Of a DNA stretch of 64,000 nt, positions 54,150-64,000 are shown piece by piece. Source of the DNA: Pomphorhynchus laevis (Eukaryota > Acanthocephala > Palaeacanthocephala > Echinorhynchida > Pomphorhynchidae); the NCBI GenBank assembly GCA_012934845.2, contig WNNJ02000582.1, positions 62,001 through 126,000 of the forward strand. The letters run 5' to 3'. The stretch's first letter is position 1. Each line of letters starts with the position of its first letter. The notes beneath the pieces are model-generated. The model was given only the letters and a program-made list of their open reading frames with translations. It did not search any database and was not told the DNA's origin. The position numbers were made by a program, and so were the translations under genes.

Positions 54150-54900
54150 GCAATACAAGATTACCGAAATTGGAGGATGGATAATGAGAATAGGTAAGGA
54201 TTTCATCTGCATATTGTATGATGTGAACACCAAAGGATTGAATTATGTGCGGTATGCAACCAACAAGAGAGAAAAGAATAGGGTTAAAGAAGAATCCACG
54301 AGGAATGTCGCGTTGAAGATGAGATGGACATGAAATGGTTGAGCCACAAGGGATGGAAAAGGCGTGCTCAGAGATATAATTCGAATCAAGAAACAGTGTT
54401 ACAAGAGAAGTCGTAGAGACAACGAAGGTAAGATAAAAGAAATGAGTAGTAAATTATATCAAAGGTTGTTGACAGGTCGAGAGAGATGGCAACACTGCTA
54501 AACACGGCGATGGCGAGCAAGTAGCAGATACTTGGAACTTAATGACATGCCGTTTCGGTGAAATGATTTCGACTGTATTTTCAGACTGGAAAGGTAAATA
54601 TAAGTTCGAAAAGGAAAGATAAGAATTGACTTAATACAGGACGATACGTTCAAGTTTATAGATGTTTGGAAGATTGGATATAGGACGATATGGTGATGAA
54701 GTACTTGGATAAACGGAGAATTTCTCAAGTAGAGGACGAGCGATGGAGGCCTTCCAGGATGATGGAAAAGTGATAATGCGAATAGAAGTATTAAGAAAGG
54801 TGGTGAAGATAGGGCAATGATAGGACAGATTAGCTAAATACAAGTTGGAGTTGAGTCTAAATGAGAATATGAGTTATTATAGCGTACAAGAGTAGATGAA
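54150..54900 (-). mobile_element. CR1-like LINE copy 3, old
   Basis: Minus strand: HCPIFTTFLNTSIRIITFPS, SWKASIARPLLEKFSV, PYRPISNLPNIYKLERIV (54800-54640), and QYADEILTYSHYP (about 54230-54190) where others have YADDILIYAH. Highly diverged, frames broken. Possible further remnant up to 55190. Confidence 0.72.
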
Positions 54901-55189
54901 ACCTCCTTAGTGGATACAGGCAGAAAATTGAACAGTTTAGTTTAGAAATGGAAATAAGGTACAAAATATGAAGATTGAAAATTGATACTTTTAAACGGTA
55001 AGTTAGAATAATAGGCTTAAGGATCAAGTTCAGACCACGATATTGAGGAGATGCGAGCGAGAATATAATTAAACATTTATCAATTTTTAGGCTATAGGAT
55101 GAGGCAAGTTTATAATGCCAGAATGTTAAAGATTTTTGATGAATAAGGAAATGATAAGAGCGTCGGCGTCGAAGATTGTCAAGATGATG

Positions 55190-57200
55190 TTTATAAGTAC
55201 AAAACGTATCAAAAGTTAAAACCTAGGTTTAAGCAACATATATGTAATATACTATTTAGCATAATAGTCAAACTATATTTTAAAAGAATATGAGATTAAA
55301 TTAAATAATGGAATGTATTAAAAACTTTAAAATATATATTTAAGAACAAATTACTGAGATAAGTCAATAGTAGATCAAAAACTATTAGAAATATAAAATT
55401 TTTAGATTTAAACGCTTAATTTTATGTACACATTAGGATTTAATAACATGGTACAAGGAATTGGCAAAAAGTAGTATAGTAAATAATAAACAACTATATT
55501 ATAACAATCCGGTTAGACGCAAGCCAGAAAGTCAGCGATAAAAGGAATAAGAAATATATAGTGAAAAATATTAAAAAGATACATGCATAAATGAACAATT
55601 AGAAATATTAAAATAACTTTTAAGAGATAATAAGCTAAAATATCTTTCTGTGAATAATCTTTATGTAAATATAAGAAATTTGTCTAAAGATATCATTTGT
55701 TCAATATATCAAAGATTAATTAACAATTATAATAGATAAAGTTGTATAATAAACAGTTATTGTAATATAAAATACTATAAATGCTTATAATAACAATAAA
55801 AAATATACACTGACCATAAAATTCATTAATAAATGTATAGATAACATAAATATAGGTAGACTTTTAAATAATTCTAAAAATAAAGAAATAATAGAATCAG
55901 ACTTAAGTAAATATATTCCTAAAATAAGGTATAAACTGTTACCGACATAAGGACAGAAAATTTGTAATAATGAATAATTCAAAGCAATATGTAACGATAA
56001 TATTAAAAGCATTCTAGAAACAGAATGCAATTACAAAAGTCTTGATTTTGATAAAATAAATAAGCATAAAATTAATTGAAAATTACGAATCAAGACAAAT
56101 GCTATCGTAAGGAGTTAAAACAATATATTATAATAAATATAATATAATAAATAAAATATTACAAAATAATAAAAACGATGAAAATAAAATTTACAATTCG
56201 TTATGTAATGACTAAAATTCTTACTTTAGTAGTCTGATTAATATCGAAAGCTTAAATACATCTAAGAAAAAAATTCTGAGATTAAATACTTGATAAATTA
56301 AATAATAAAATAAAACAGCAAACAATAATAAAAGAAAAGATAAAATTAATAAAGATATGCATTCAGAACTTATTAAATTGAAAAATTACTGTATAATAAC
56401 AATTATTGGAAGGGTATAAAAATTAAATCAGATAATAAAACTATACCTATATTGTATCGTAATCCAAAATTACATAAAAATCCAATAAAACCTAGGTTCA
56501 TATGTAGTACGTTTAAATGTACATTACAAACCACTTTTATGTTTATATGAATAAAATACTTTAAGTAATTAAAGCACACTTTAAAAAATATTGCAAGATA
56601 ATCGAAATTAAAACTGGTATAAAACACTATTTCAGTATTAATTCTACAAAAGAATTTTTAGAACACACAAAAGGAATAAATTTTCAGAATAAATATAAGT
56701 ACGATTTTAGTACGCTTTATCAAAATTTAGATTTAGCATATATAAAAGAAGCGTTAGGAAATTTAACTTACTTTATATCTTGAAATAGATAAATGTATAT
56801 ATTTGTTATAATAATTATTACACCCATTCAACGAAAATTAAACCAAGTAAATATATGGATAAAATTAAATTTATAGAAACATTAAATATTTTGATTAATC
56901 ATAATTATTAAAAAGTAGGGCATCTATATTTAGACAAATAAAATTCGTTCAAATGGGAAGTAATAGTAGACCAATTATAGCTGATTAGTTTGAAGCTTTA
57001 TAGAATATGAATTTGTTCAAAACTGATTAAAAAATAAATCTAAATTATATAAAGATATGAAATATATGTTTCGATATATTGATTTATATGTGTATTAATT
57101 TTTTTTATTTAATAAGTAAATAAATTTATCCAGGTATCCTTATTCCTAATATAGCTAATATTGATGGTAACGAAGGTATACATCTTGACATTAACATTAA
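55190..57200 (+). mobile_element. Naiad-type PLE, endonuclease tail + linker + RT (copy N4)
   Basis: Plus strand: GKTYQKLKPRFKQHICN (55208-55260), linker GFNNMVQGIG (55435-55465), then RT remnants (tacctatattgtatcgtaatc region 56440; YDFSTLYQNLDLAYIKEAL at 56700-56757; FRYIDLYVY near 57070). Inverted near-duplicate of copy N2. Many stops. Confidence 0.75.
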
Positions 57201-57570
57201 ATTAGCATTAATTAAACCTATTATTAACTAAATAATTAAGATGGCATATTTAAATTTACAACAAACATATTTTTTGCATGAGCATTCTTGCATACCATAT
57301 AATATTAGATATAATATACTAAATAATGAAATATTAATAATATTTATCACATTTCAACTGAGGAAATACGTCATACGCATATATTTGGTTTGCTTAAGTG
57401 AAGTGTTAATGAATACGGACCGAAAATTGATACTATAGAAGTTCCTTCTGGTAACTTTTAATCCATATTCTGAACATCACATATTATTTATTAGTCAATT
57501 AATAAAAATTGATTTTATTTAATAAACTACACAACATCTTATATAATTATTTATTATTCATAATTATTTC
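57201..57570 (-). repeat. Dispersed AT-rich repeat with core (copy c4)
   Basis: Reverse complement of c3 (22620-23000) at very high identity: the chance frame at 57241-57438 differs from its partner at 22965-22768 in only three of 65 codons. Joins Naiad N4 to LINE-R copy 3 just as c3 joins LINE-R copy 2 to Naiad N2. Confidence 0.75.
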
Positions 57571-59110
57571 TTTTACTTAACAACAACAATTTCTTGACAA
57601 AAAAAAACAAATAATATACAAGATTTTTCCTGTCAACCACTAGTCCGGGTGTCGTGTCGTGGAGGCAGTGCACGAACCAAACCGCTGCAGACAACGCGAT
57701 CCTGGGCGACAGACCAAAGTTCTCTTTCAAATAGCTCAAGGCGGTCTTCGGCCAGTTTCAAGATTTGATCTTACCACCGGTATCGAGGTATACCTCGAGA
57801 TTTTTTTGTTAATCGATCTAGTAAACGTCGTAAGTCCTCAAGACAAGAAGCTAACAAAACAACGTCATCTGCAAAAAAGCAAAGATGGTATCCTAATGGA
57901 ACCGAACTGAAGACCGACATCTGTCGGAGCAGCCCGTTTCGAAATATTTGTCAATGTAAACAAGGAACAAAAGTGGAGACAAAGAACAACCCTGACCAGG
58001 CCAGCGCCTACTGGAAATAATTCAGAATTCCTACCTAGAACACGAGCACAATTCATTCTTTGTTCATACAGAAAAGCCACATCTACCCGAGGATAGTGTT
58101 GTACTCTATGCTCTCTTAGTACTTCACACAGCCTCTCTCGCAGAACCCGGTTCAACGCCTTTTCCAAATCTTCAGAGGACATATAGACCGGTTAAGCGAA
58201 CTCCCAAGGCCGTTCGAAGATAGTTGAGAGAGTAAAGAGCTAATATGTAGTTCCACGACCTAAACGAAAGCCGCATTGTTCCTCCTTCAACTGTCCCTCA
58301 ACTATAGGCCGTATCCTTAACTCAAGAATCCAAGCAAATAGCTTACCAGTTTGGCTAAGAAGAGTAATGCCCCGATAATTGAAACACTCTTCGGTTACCG
58401 TTCTTAAATATCGGTACCACAATCCCAGTTCGCCACTTACTAGAAACCTTGCCCGTCTTCAATTCTACGTTGAAGGTCCGTGTTAGCCACTTAATGTCAA
58501 AAACGTCAAGAGCCTTTAAAGCTTCAGGTCGAATCTCGTCTACTCCAGAAGACGTACTATTTCGAAGTTTTTTAACTACAGCAATGATTTCTTCGAAAGA
58601 GATGATCTCTTCCGTTGGTTCTAAAGGCTCTACTTCCCCAAGAGAAGACATATCTATCGGATTAAGAATACTCCTAAAATGCTCTTTCCAACAACCAAGA
58701 ATTTCTTCGATGTCAGTCAGTAAAGACCCTCTCTTGTCATAGACAGCTTAAGGAGTTTTCTGCTTTCTAACACGAAGGTTCCTGATCGTCCTCCAGAACA
58801 TCTTTGCTCGAGCTGAAGCTCTTGTGGCCCTTCGGAACTTGTTTACAACTTCCACTGATTTATCTGACAAAGTTGCTTTATAAGCCAGCTTCCTCTGTTG
58901 AACAAAATCTCTAACTGTTTGTGTCCACCAAGCAGTTCGAGTATTTCCTCCGTGGCATGCACCTAAGGTCTTCGAACAAAAACTTTTCACAGTTGCTTTA
59001 ATAAGCGAGGATTTGAACATCTCCCATTCCTCATCAATGCTCTATATCTCTTCTGGCAACTAAGAGAAGTCCTCCCGGATGTAGCCAGAAAAATGTTCTT
59101 TGACAGAAAA
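57570..59110 (-). mobile_element. LINE-R copy 3, 5'-truncated and internally deleted
   Basis: Minus strand: a linker before RT (TRTAWWTQTVRDFVQQRKLA at about 58950-58890; FEEIIAVVKKLRNSTSSGVD at 58600-58540), RT start TGIVVPIFKNGNRR, then NYRGITLLSQTGKLFAWILE (58380-58320), EEQCGFRLGRGTTY, SEDLEKALNRVLRERL, and the C-terminal part 57800-57610. About 580 bp present in copy 2 (roughly 21870-22440) is missing here. Several frame breaks. Confidence 0.85.
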
Positions 59111-59639
59111 ATCTCCCATACGCTCCCATCACGCCCTCACACAACTTTACATTCACTTCTTAAAGTGCTATATCTGTGTCGTCAAATCATTTTATAATCG
59201 TGTTCTGAACTATTAGCATCTGTTCATAACGACGTTGATATCGTATAATATTTCTTATAATATTTTATACATTTTTAGTTGTTAAAAGTATAAACTTATT
59301 ACTTCTCATTTTATCAAAGAGCTGTATTGTGAATTGTTTTAGTTTACGGCTGTTAAATTATTATTTGATTTTTACCAAAGTTACCTTTAGTACTTGCATG
59401 CTATAATTTAAATATCAAATATAATAGAGCATATAGTTAATACTGTCAATATAGCCTGCTTTGTATATGAAATATATAATAAAATACATATTTAAATACA
59501 AATATATACATATCATTAATCACCGCATCAATACACTATTACATCAAATAATTCGTCCCGATTGCGGCGTCATCTACAAAAAGCGATGCGCTCTTGTACG
59601 AGGACATCAGCCTTTGTTATTATGAGAGAAAGTATTAGT
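59111..59639. other. AT-rich sequence, no gene seen
   Basis: No frame or element recognised. Confidence 0.5.
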
Positions 59640-59880
59640 GAGCCTTTGGTGTACTTAAGCTATCTCGGAACTAGTCATCTTTTCGAGAGGATGCACTAAT
59701 TAGCAAAGACTAAGAGTTCTTAAGTATCTTTTTTATCGAGATTGCCGAGCATTGTGTGCCGATATTTAGACTTCAGGTAATTGAAATACTCTGACTAACT
59801 CATTCACATGATGTCACTTTGGTTCAAGCTTGCGTGATCTGATCTCTCTTAAGATTGAGGACTAAGTTTATATATATACG
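59640..59880 (+). mobile_element. Array LINE 3' fragment (copy F)
   Basis: DNA similarity to the C-terminal end of array LINE ORF2 (ggtgtacttaagctatctcggaactag, agcaaagactaag, atcgagattgcc). 5'-truncated to about 200 bp, with frames lost. Confidence 0.7.
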
Positions 59881-61390
59881 AAGATAAATTAAACTACTTT
59901 TATACTTCAACTATTTTTCTTTTTATTCCTTATATTATATGCCAGAAAATATTTATATTACGAGGCTACGTGAAGTAAATACTGCAATGGGGACACTCAA
60001 ATAAGCTCAAAAAGAACTGCAAAGCAGATTTATATGTTAATACACAGTTAGGGTTGTTGAAATGACGATTTATTGAAATCGCTACAATTCTAAAACAACA
60101 GTTAAGTAAAGTATGTACAGTGCGGGATACGTGTTGGACCTTTAGCAAATATAAAGACTGATCACCGTTGTAATGTTAGTAGTTCAACGGCTATTAATAA
60201 ACTTTGACGACTTTTATAATCAACTCTACATAAGTGAAGCCTACATGAAAATATAATGTTTTAATAAGTGAAGTCATAATAATTTTGAAGTACAGAACCC
60301 GATACCATAAATAAAACAAGGGTAAAGCGATATAAGCAGTAAACTTCGTTATTGAGCTTTAGGAATCACATATGTCGAATTCAACAGGTTTTGGCTAAAG
60401 CACTTATTCAATCAAATCGTCAAGATAAGGCAACATTTACCTAACTTGTTATACAGCGAAACATTGCCAGCTGAAAGGAGGATGGAAGCTTGCTGACTAT
60501 TCAAGCCATCCAATCCGTATATCACATAACTTTAAAATACGCGAAAATATTGAAAAATATAAAATTCGAAAAATCACGGATTTAGTTAAAATCAATGTGC
60601 TCTGCTAAAAGTTGAAGTAGACTGACTCTACTCATACATTGCATTTTTTCTTGAAATACATAAAAAAAACTAAAAGTATACTTTGAACTCTAAAATGCAT
60701 TAGTTTGTTTTTCACGATTATACAATAAGATGACACAAGTTCCAGGAACTTGTTGAAAAAACCATGATTTATCAAAGACAACCTAGTCGTGTTTTTATAG
60801 GAATGGTATGTTCGAAAGATTCCTACATTACCACATACTTTCATTAAAGAGCGTCATTCTCAACTTGCTGACTAAATTATACTAGCGTTTATTTACAAGG
60901 ATAATATTTAACAGCAAGTTAATGCACATAGTATTCAACTCAAATTATTTGGTATACTTCCAAACTTTCCACATATTCAATATTTGATGACCGACGTCAA
61001 TAATATACATACAATCAAAGTTAACGTTTATGAATTTATTAGAACAACATCATTCAAACATCTTAGTTTATGCATTAAAACGAGGACACCGATCATACAA
61101 AGGTCAAGATCTGGATAAACGAGTGGATGAAGTGGTGGTCAGTATCATAAGTTCTCTATTATCTGAAAGTTGTGGATCGCATAGGTTAAAAAATATATAA
61201 AAAGTAGTACGAAGAGTTACGCTCTACAGTGTTAAACGCTTACTGATAAGCAAACATAGGGTTTTGTTTCGTAACTATGTAGGTTAGGATGTTGATGTAG
61301 ACAACCGAATCGTTGATATTCTAAAAGCTGTTGGAAACACGAGTACGATATTATATAGTTACGTTTTCCACAATTACAATACAAGCAAGA
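59881..61390. other. No recognised gene; possibly an eroded element
   Basis: Mixed composition and broken medium-length frames (for example plus strand about 60385-60500, minus strand 60844-60632) suggest an eroded coding sequence at 60300-61330, but no motif can be named. Confidence 0.35.
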
Positions 61391-63700
61391 AAAAATAATA
61401 ATAATATAGATTTTATTAAATCACAAAAACATTAATGAGAAAAAGTAATAACAGTCAGTTAAGAGTGACAATTATAGACAGAAACCACAGTTCATTTCTT
61501 TCTCGCAGTCTTCCCTTTCTTAATGGCCCAATCCAGGGGGATCTGAGCCCCCCCAGCCGATCCAACACGAAGCCTTCCGACTGTACCATCCGGGGTCTTT
61601 CACCCCCGAAGAATCCGATGTTTACCCAGCGGACTATGCTGGGTAAACGAAAGACGAGGAGCTTAAGAAACCTTAACCTTTGCTCTAGGGGACGTCCTCT
61701 TGAGAAGAAGACTAGTCCCGGGATAGCCCAGGTACCCCAAAACCGCACCTGAGTTTCCCCTTTCAATGACAGATGCTGATCACGTTTCAGAGCCCACCTA
61801 GCTTTCTTCAGGATACGTTTAAGTATATCCAGGTCAGCTTTCGCCGACCAGTTCACCGTAACAGTGAATCCGAGGTATTTTACTCGACTTGAGAAGGTGG
61901 GGAGTGGTTCAGAGGCAAATATGGAGGAGAGTGCAGAGAGTGCTAATCTCTTAAGTTTTTTCTTTGTTGCAGTGGTGCCATGAAAGACAACCGCCTGCGA
62001 TTTGGCGGAGTTTAAAATAAGATTGGATATGGGTAACTGGTCTTTTAATCTTAAAAAGAAGCGGCTGATGTCAGAAACTACGTCTTTACACCTGTGTTCA
62101 AAGAACAGGGCTGTGGTGTCATCAGCATACACCACAAGACGTTGTTCGCGTTTAAATATTTTGAATAGATTAATGGAGGCAGCAAGATATAAGATAGGAG
62201 AAAGAGGTGAACCTTGAGGCACACCCGTAATAGCGTAGAACTGACGCGCATCAGGGTCGTATTCATAATAAAACCGCTTGGTGTACAGCAGGATCTCCAA
62301 CCTGCTTACAATTCTCGCAGACAACTCGAGGGACCTGAGAGAAGAGATCACAAAAGGAATGGAGATGCGGTCAAATGCAGCAGAAAAGTCAAGGAAAATA
62401 GCCACAACTAGGCGATGGCTATTCTCCCGACAAAACTGTTCCACCTCACCTACTGCTGAATGGACCGAGCGACCTTTGACGAACCCATGAAAACCTGGAG
62501 GGACCAAATTACGCCTACTCTAATAGTCGCGGATTTTACGCGCAAGCGCTTTTTCGTAAATCGACACGAGGGCATTTTGAATCGAAATGGGTTGCAGATC
62601 TTTAGGGCATGAGCAGGATTTTTTCTTAGGAATAAAAACACGCTTACTAATATTGATGCCTGCTACATCGGATGGGGAGGCTAAAAGCATTGTGACGGCC
62701 ACCTCTCTTCTCTGATCAGCTGTCAAAAGCTGACAGACCCGAGAAGAAAGTGGAACGACGGATTTGGAGGTGCCCGAGAGTGGACTCCAGGAGTTAAGAA
62801 TATCCGTAACAGATAGATCCCTACACCTGAAGTTACACCAAGGCAGGATTGGTTGAGGTGATTGAGTGGCTCCATAGTTGTGTAGGGCTAGTAACTCCTC
62901 CAAAACTTTTTCAAGGCCTACATTCCCTATCCAACTCAATGCTCTATCCTTCCAGCAAACAAACATCTCCTTCTTGAAAATCTTCCAAAAGGAAGACTGA
63001 GAAGGATTAAGGCGAGCGATACTCGTCCTATCCCTACTCAGCTGGAACCTGTATCTAGTGCTCCAGTATTCATTCGAGAGGGCCTGTTTGGCGGAAGCAG
63101 AGAGATTAGGGAGGTTCAGTAATTTTGCTAGGACCTTGAGTTTCGTCGGAGTTGGATTGTATATACGACCTTTATAGGTAGTCGATAGAATCGCGGTAGC
63201 TTGCGAAAAGAGGTAGGTATTAAATTCGGTCAGACTATCTTTTGCTATTCGGGGTAAGAGTTGGATAGCCGCCTGAAAGAAGGCCACTCTGATCGGATCA
63301 AATTGAAACCTTCTGTGAAGCAACATATCTTCCTCAATTCTCTAACGAATTAGGTCATGAGAGGTGGACAATTGCTGGCGCGACTGCTCCGTGCAGAGGG
63401 GTTTTAACAGCCACCTCGAGTGAAGCAGTAAAATGTCGAGGATAGAATTTGTTGATGCGCAATGAAAGGGAGGGGATGGGGATTTGTGAATAAGATAACC
63501 GTTCATAGCTCTGCGAAGCGCTGCATTGATCCAACGACCAGTTCTGTCGTTGAAATCCCCAAGTATCATGTCATAACCGCTGTCAATAATACTATCCAGG
63601 AGGTCACGGTTCTTGTGAATTTCCCCTGTACGGATGTAGACATTGGCTATACTGAAGCGTTTACCGTTCTTAACGAGTGAATCTAGCAAGAAAAAATACA
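61390..63700 (-). mobile_element. Array LINE copy E, 5'-truncated
   Basis: Minus strand, three open blocks. Endonuclease end 63680-63342 (YDMILGDFNDRTGRWINAA). RT N-terminal 63326-62520 (SKRVFIPKKKSCSCPKDLQP, ISIQNALVSIYEKALARKIR). RT palm and tail 62507-61455 (FHGFVKGRSVHSAVGEVEQF, FLDFSAAFDRI, GVPQGSPLSPILYL, VVYADDTTALFFEH with the catalytic aspartates). Close to copy A; only about two or three breaks. Gag and the endonuclease start are missing. An A-rich stretch at about 61390-61445 in minus orientation marks the 3' side. Confidence 0.9.
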
Positions 63701-63954
63701 TTTGACCTAACGATATATATAGAGAAAAAATGTTCACTATGCAGCAGTGATAAATTAGCACTGTACTTTGATATTTAATGAACGTCTGTGTGCATCCGGA
63801 AATGCCGCAGGCCGAATAAATGGCACAGGCATTCTAGGATAGGGAGTTATTCTCTTAGCATCGGATACACGCTAAAAAGTAAAAACAGTAAGTTTTGCCA
63901 TTTAAATTTTGACGACTATTTTTATCCTGCACGCTACTTTTATCATATCTATAA
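63701..63954. other. No gene seen
   Basis: Short unassigned stretch between LINE copy E and the repeat at the right edge. Confidence 0.4.
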
Positions 63955-64000
63955 GCCAACAACAGTAAAGCTACATTTCAGTAGTGGCTTAACTCATCAG
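63955..64000 (-). ncRNA. Hammerhead ribozyme remnant at the window edge
   Basis: Minus strand CTGATGAG (64000-63993), a loop region, ACTGAAATGTAG and CTGTTG. It aligns base for base with the ribozymes at 6942-6985 and 7180-7227, but the cleavage-site segment CGTA is changed to CTTTA and stem II is poor. The first strand of stem I is off-window. Confidence 0.55.

Noticed and set aside
60300-61330. Unknown host gene
   Set aside because: Frames are short and interrupted, no splice-consistent chain or protein motif could be found; more likely an eroded element.

Overview
The window is AT-rich eukaryotic DNA. It carries one host gene and a dense mix of retroelements. The host gene is glutamine:fructose-6-phosphate aminotransferase (GFAT, the entry enzyme of the hexosamine pathway). 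It lies on the minus strand, from the start codon at 31486 to at least 1282, and continues past the left edge. Eight coding exons can be placed with GT/AG borders and matching codon phases (488 codons so far). The protein and the repeat families fit an arthropod, most likely an insect; the sequence alone does not fix the species.

Left half (1-31.5 kb): GFAT exons separated by introns of 1.8-8 kb filled with elements. Intron 8 holds a Naiad-type Penelope-like element (PLE) piece. Intron 7 holds a decayed RTE-like LINE ('LINE-R'). Intron 6 holds two foldback structures, one with a pair of well-formed hammerhead ribozymes. Intron 5 holds an RTE 3' fragment almost touching a splice acceptor, a PLE, and two more hammerheads in a tandem repeat. 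Intron 4 holds a PLE endonuclease piece with 23-bp inverted ends. Intron 3 holds LINE-R copy 2 joined to a Naiad-type PLE. Intron 1 holds a 303-bp palindrome.

Right half (31.5-64 kb): no host gene was recognised. About 200-270 bp upstream of the GFAT start codon, and divergent from it, begins a head-to-tail array of four copies (A-D) of one gag/endonuclease/RT LINE family. Copy B is split by a CR1-like LINE. Beyond it lie a 258-bp tandem repeat carrying hammerhead-core sequences (a retrozyme candidate), two more CR1-like copies, PLE fragments around a complex tandem repeat, an inverted duplicate of the intron-3 LINE-R/Naiad block, and a minus-strand copy of the array LINE.

How it fits together: GFAT looks intact wherever it can be read. 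The retroelements are mostly broken, but the RTE fragment (205 open codons) and one LINE RT frame (687 codons) show that some are young. The most unusual signal is the number of self-cleaving-ribozyme motifs in several unrelated arrangements, many next to PLE pieces.
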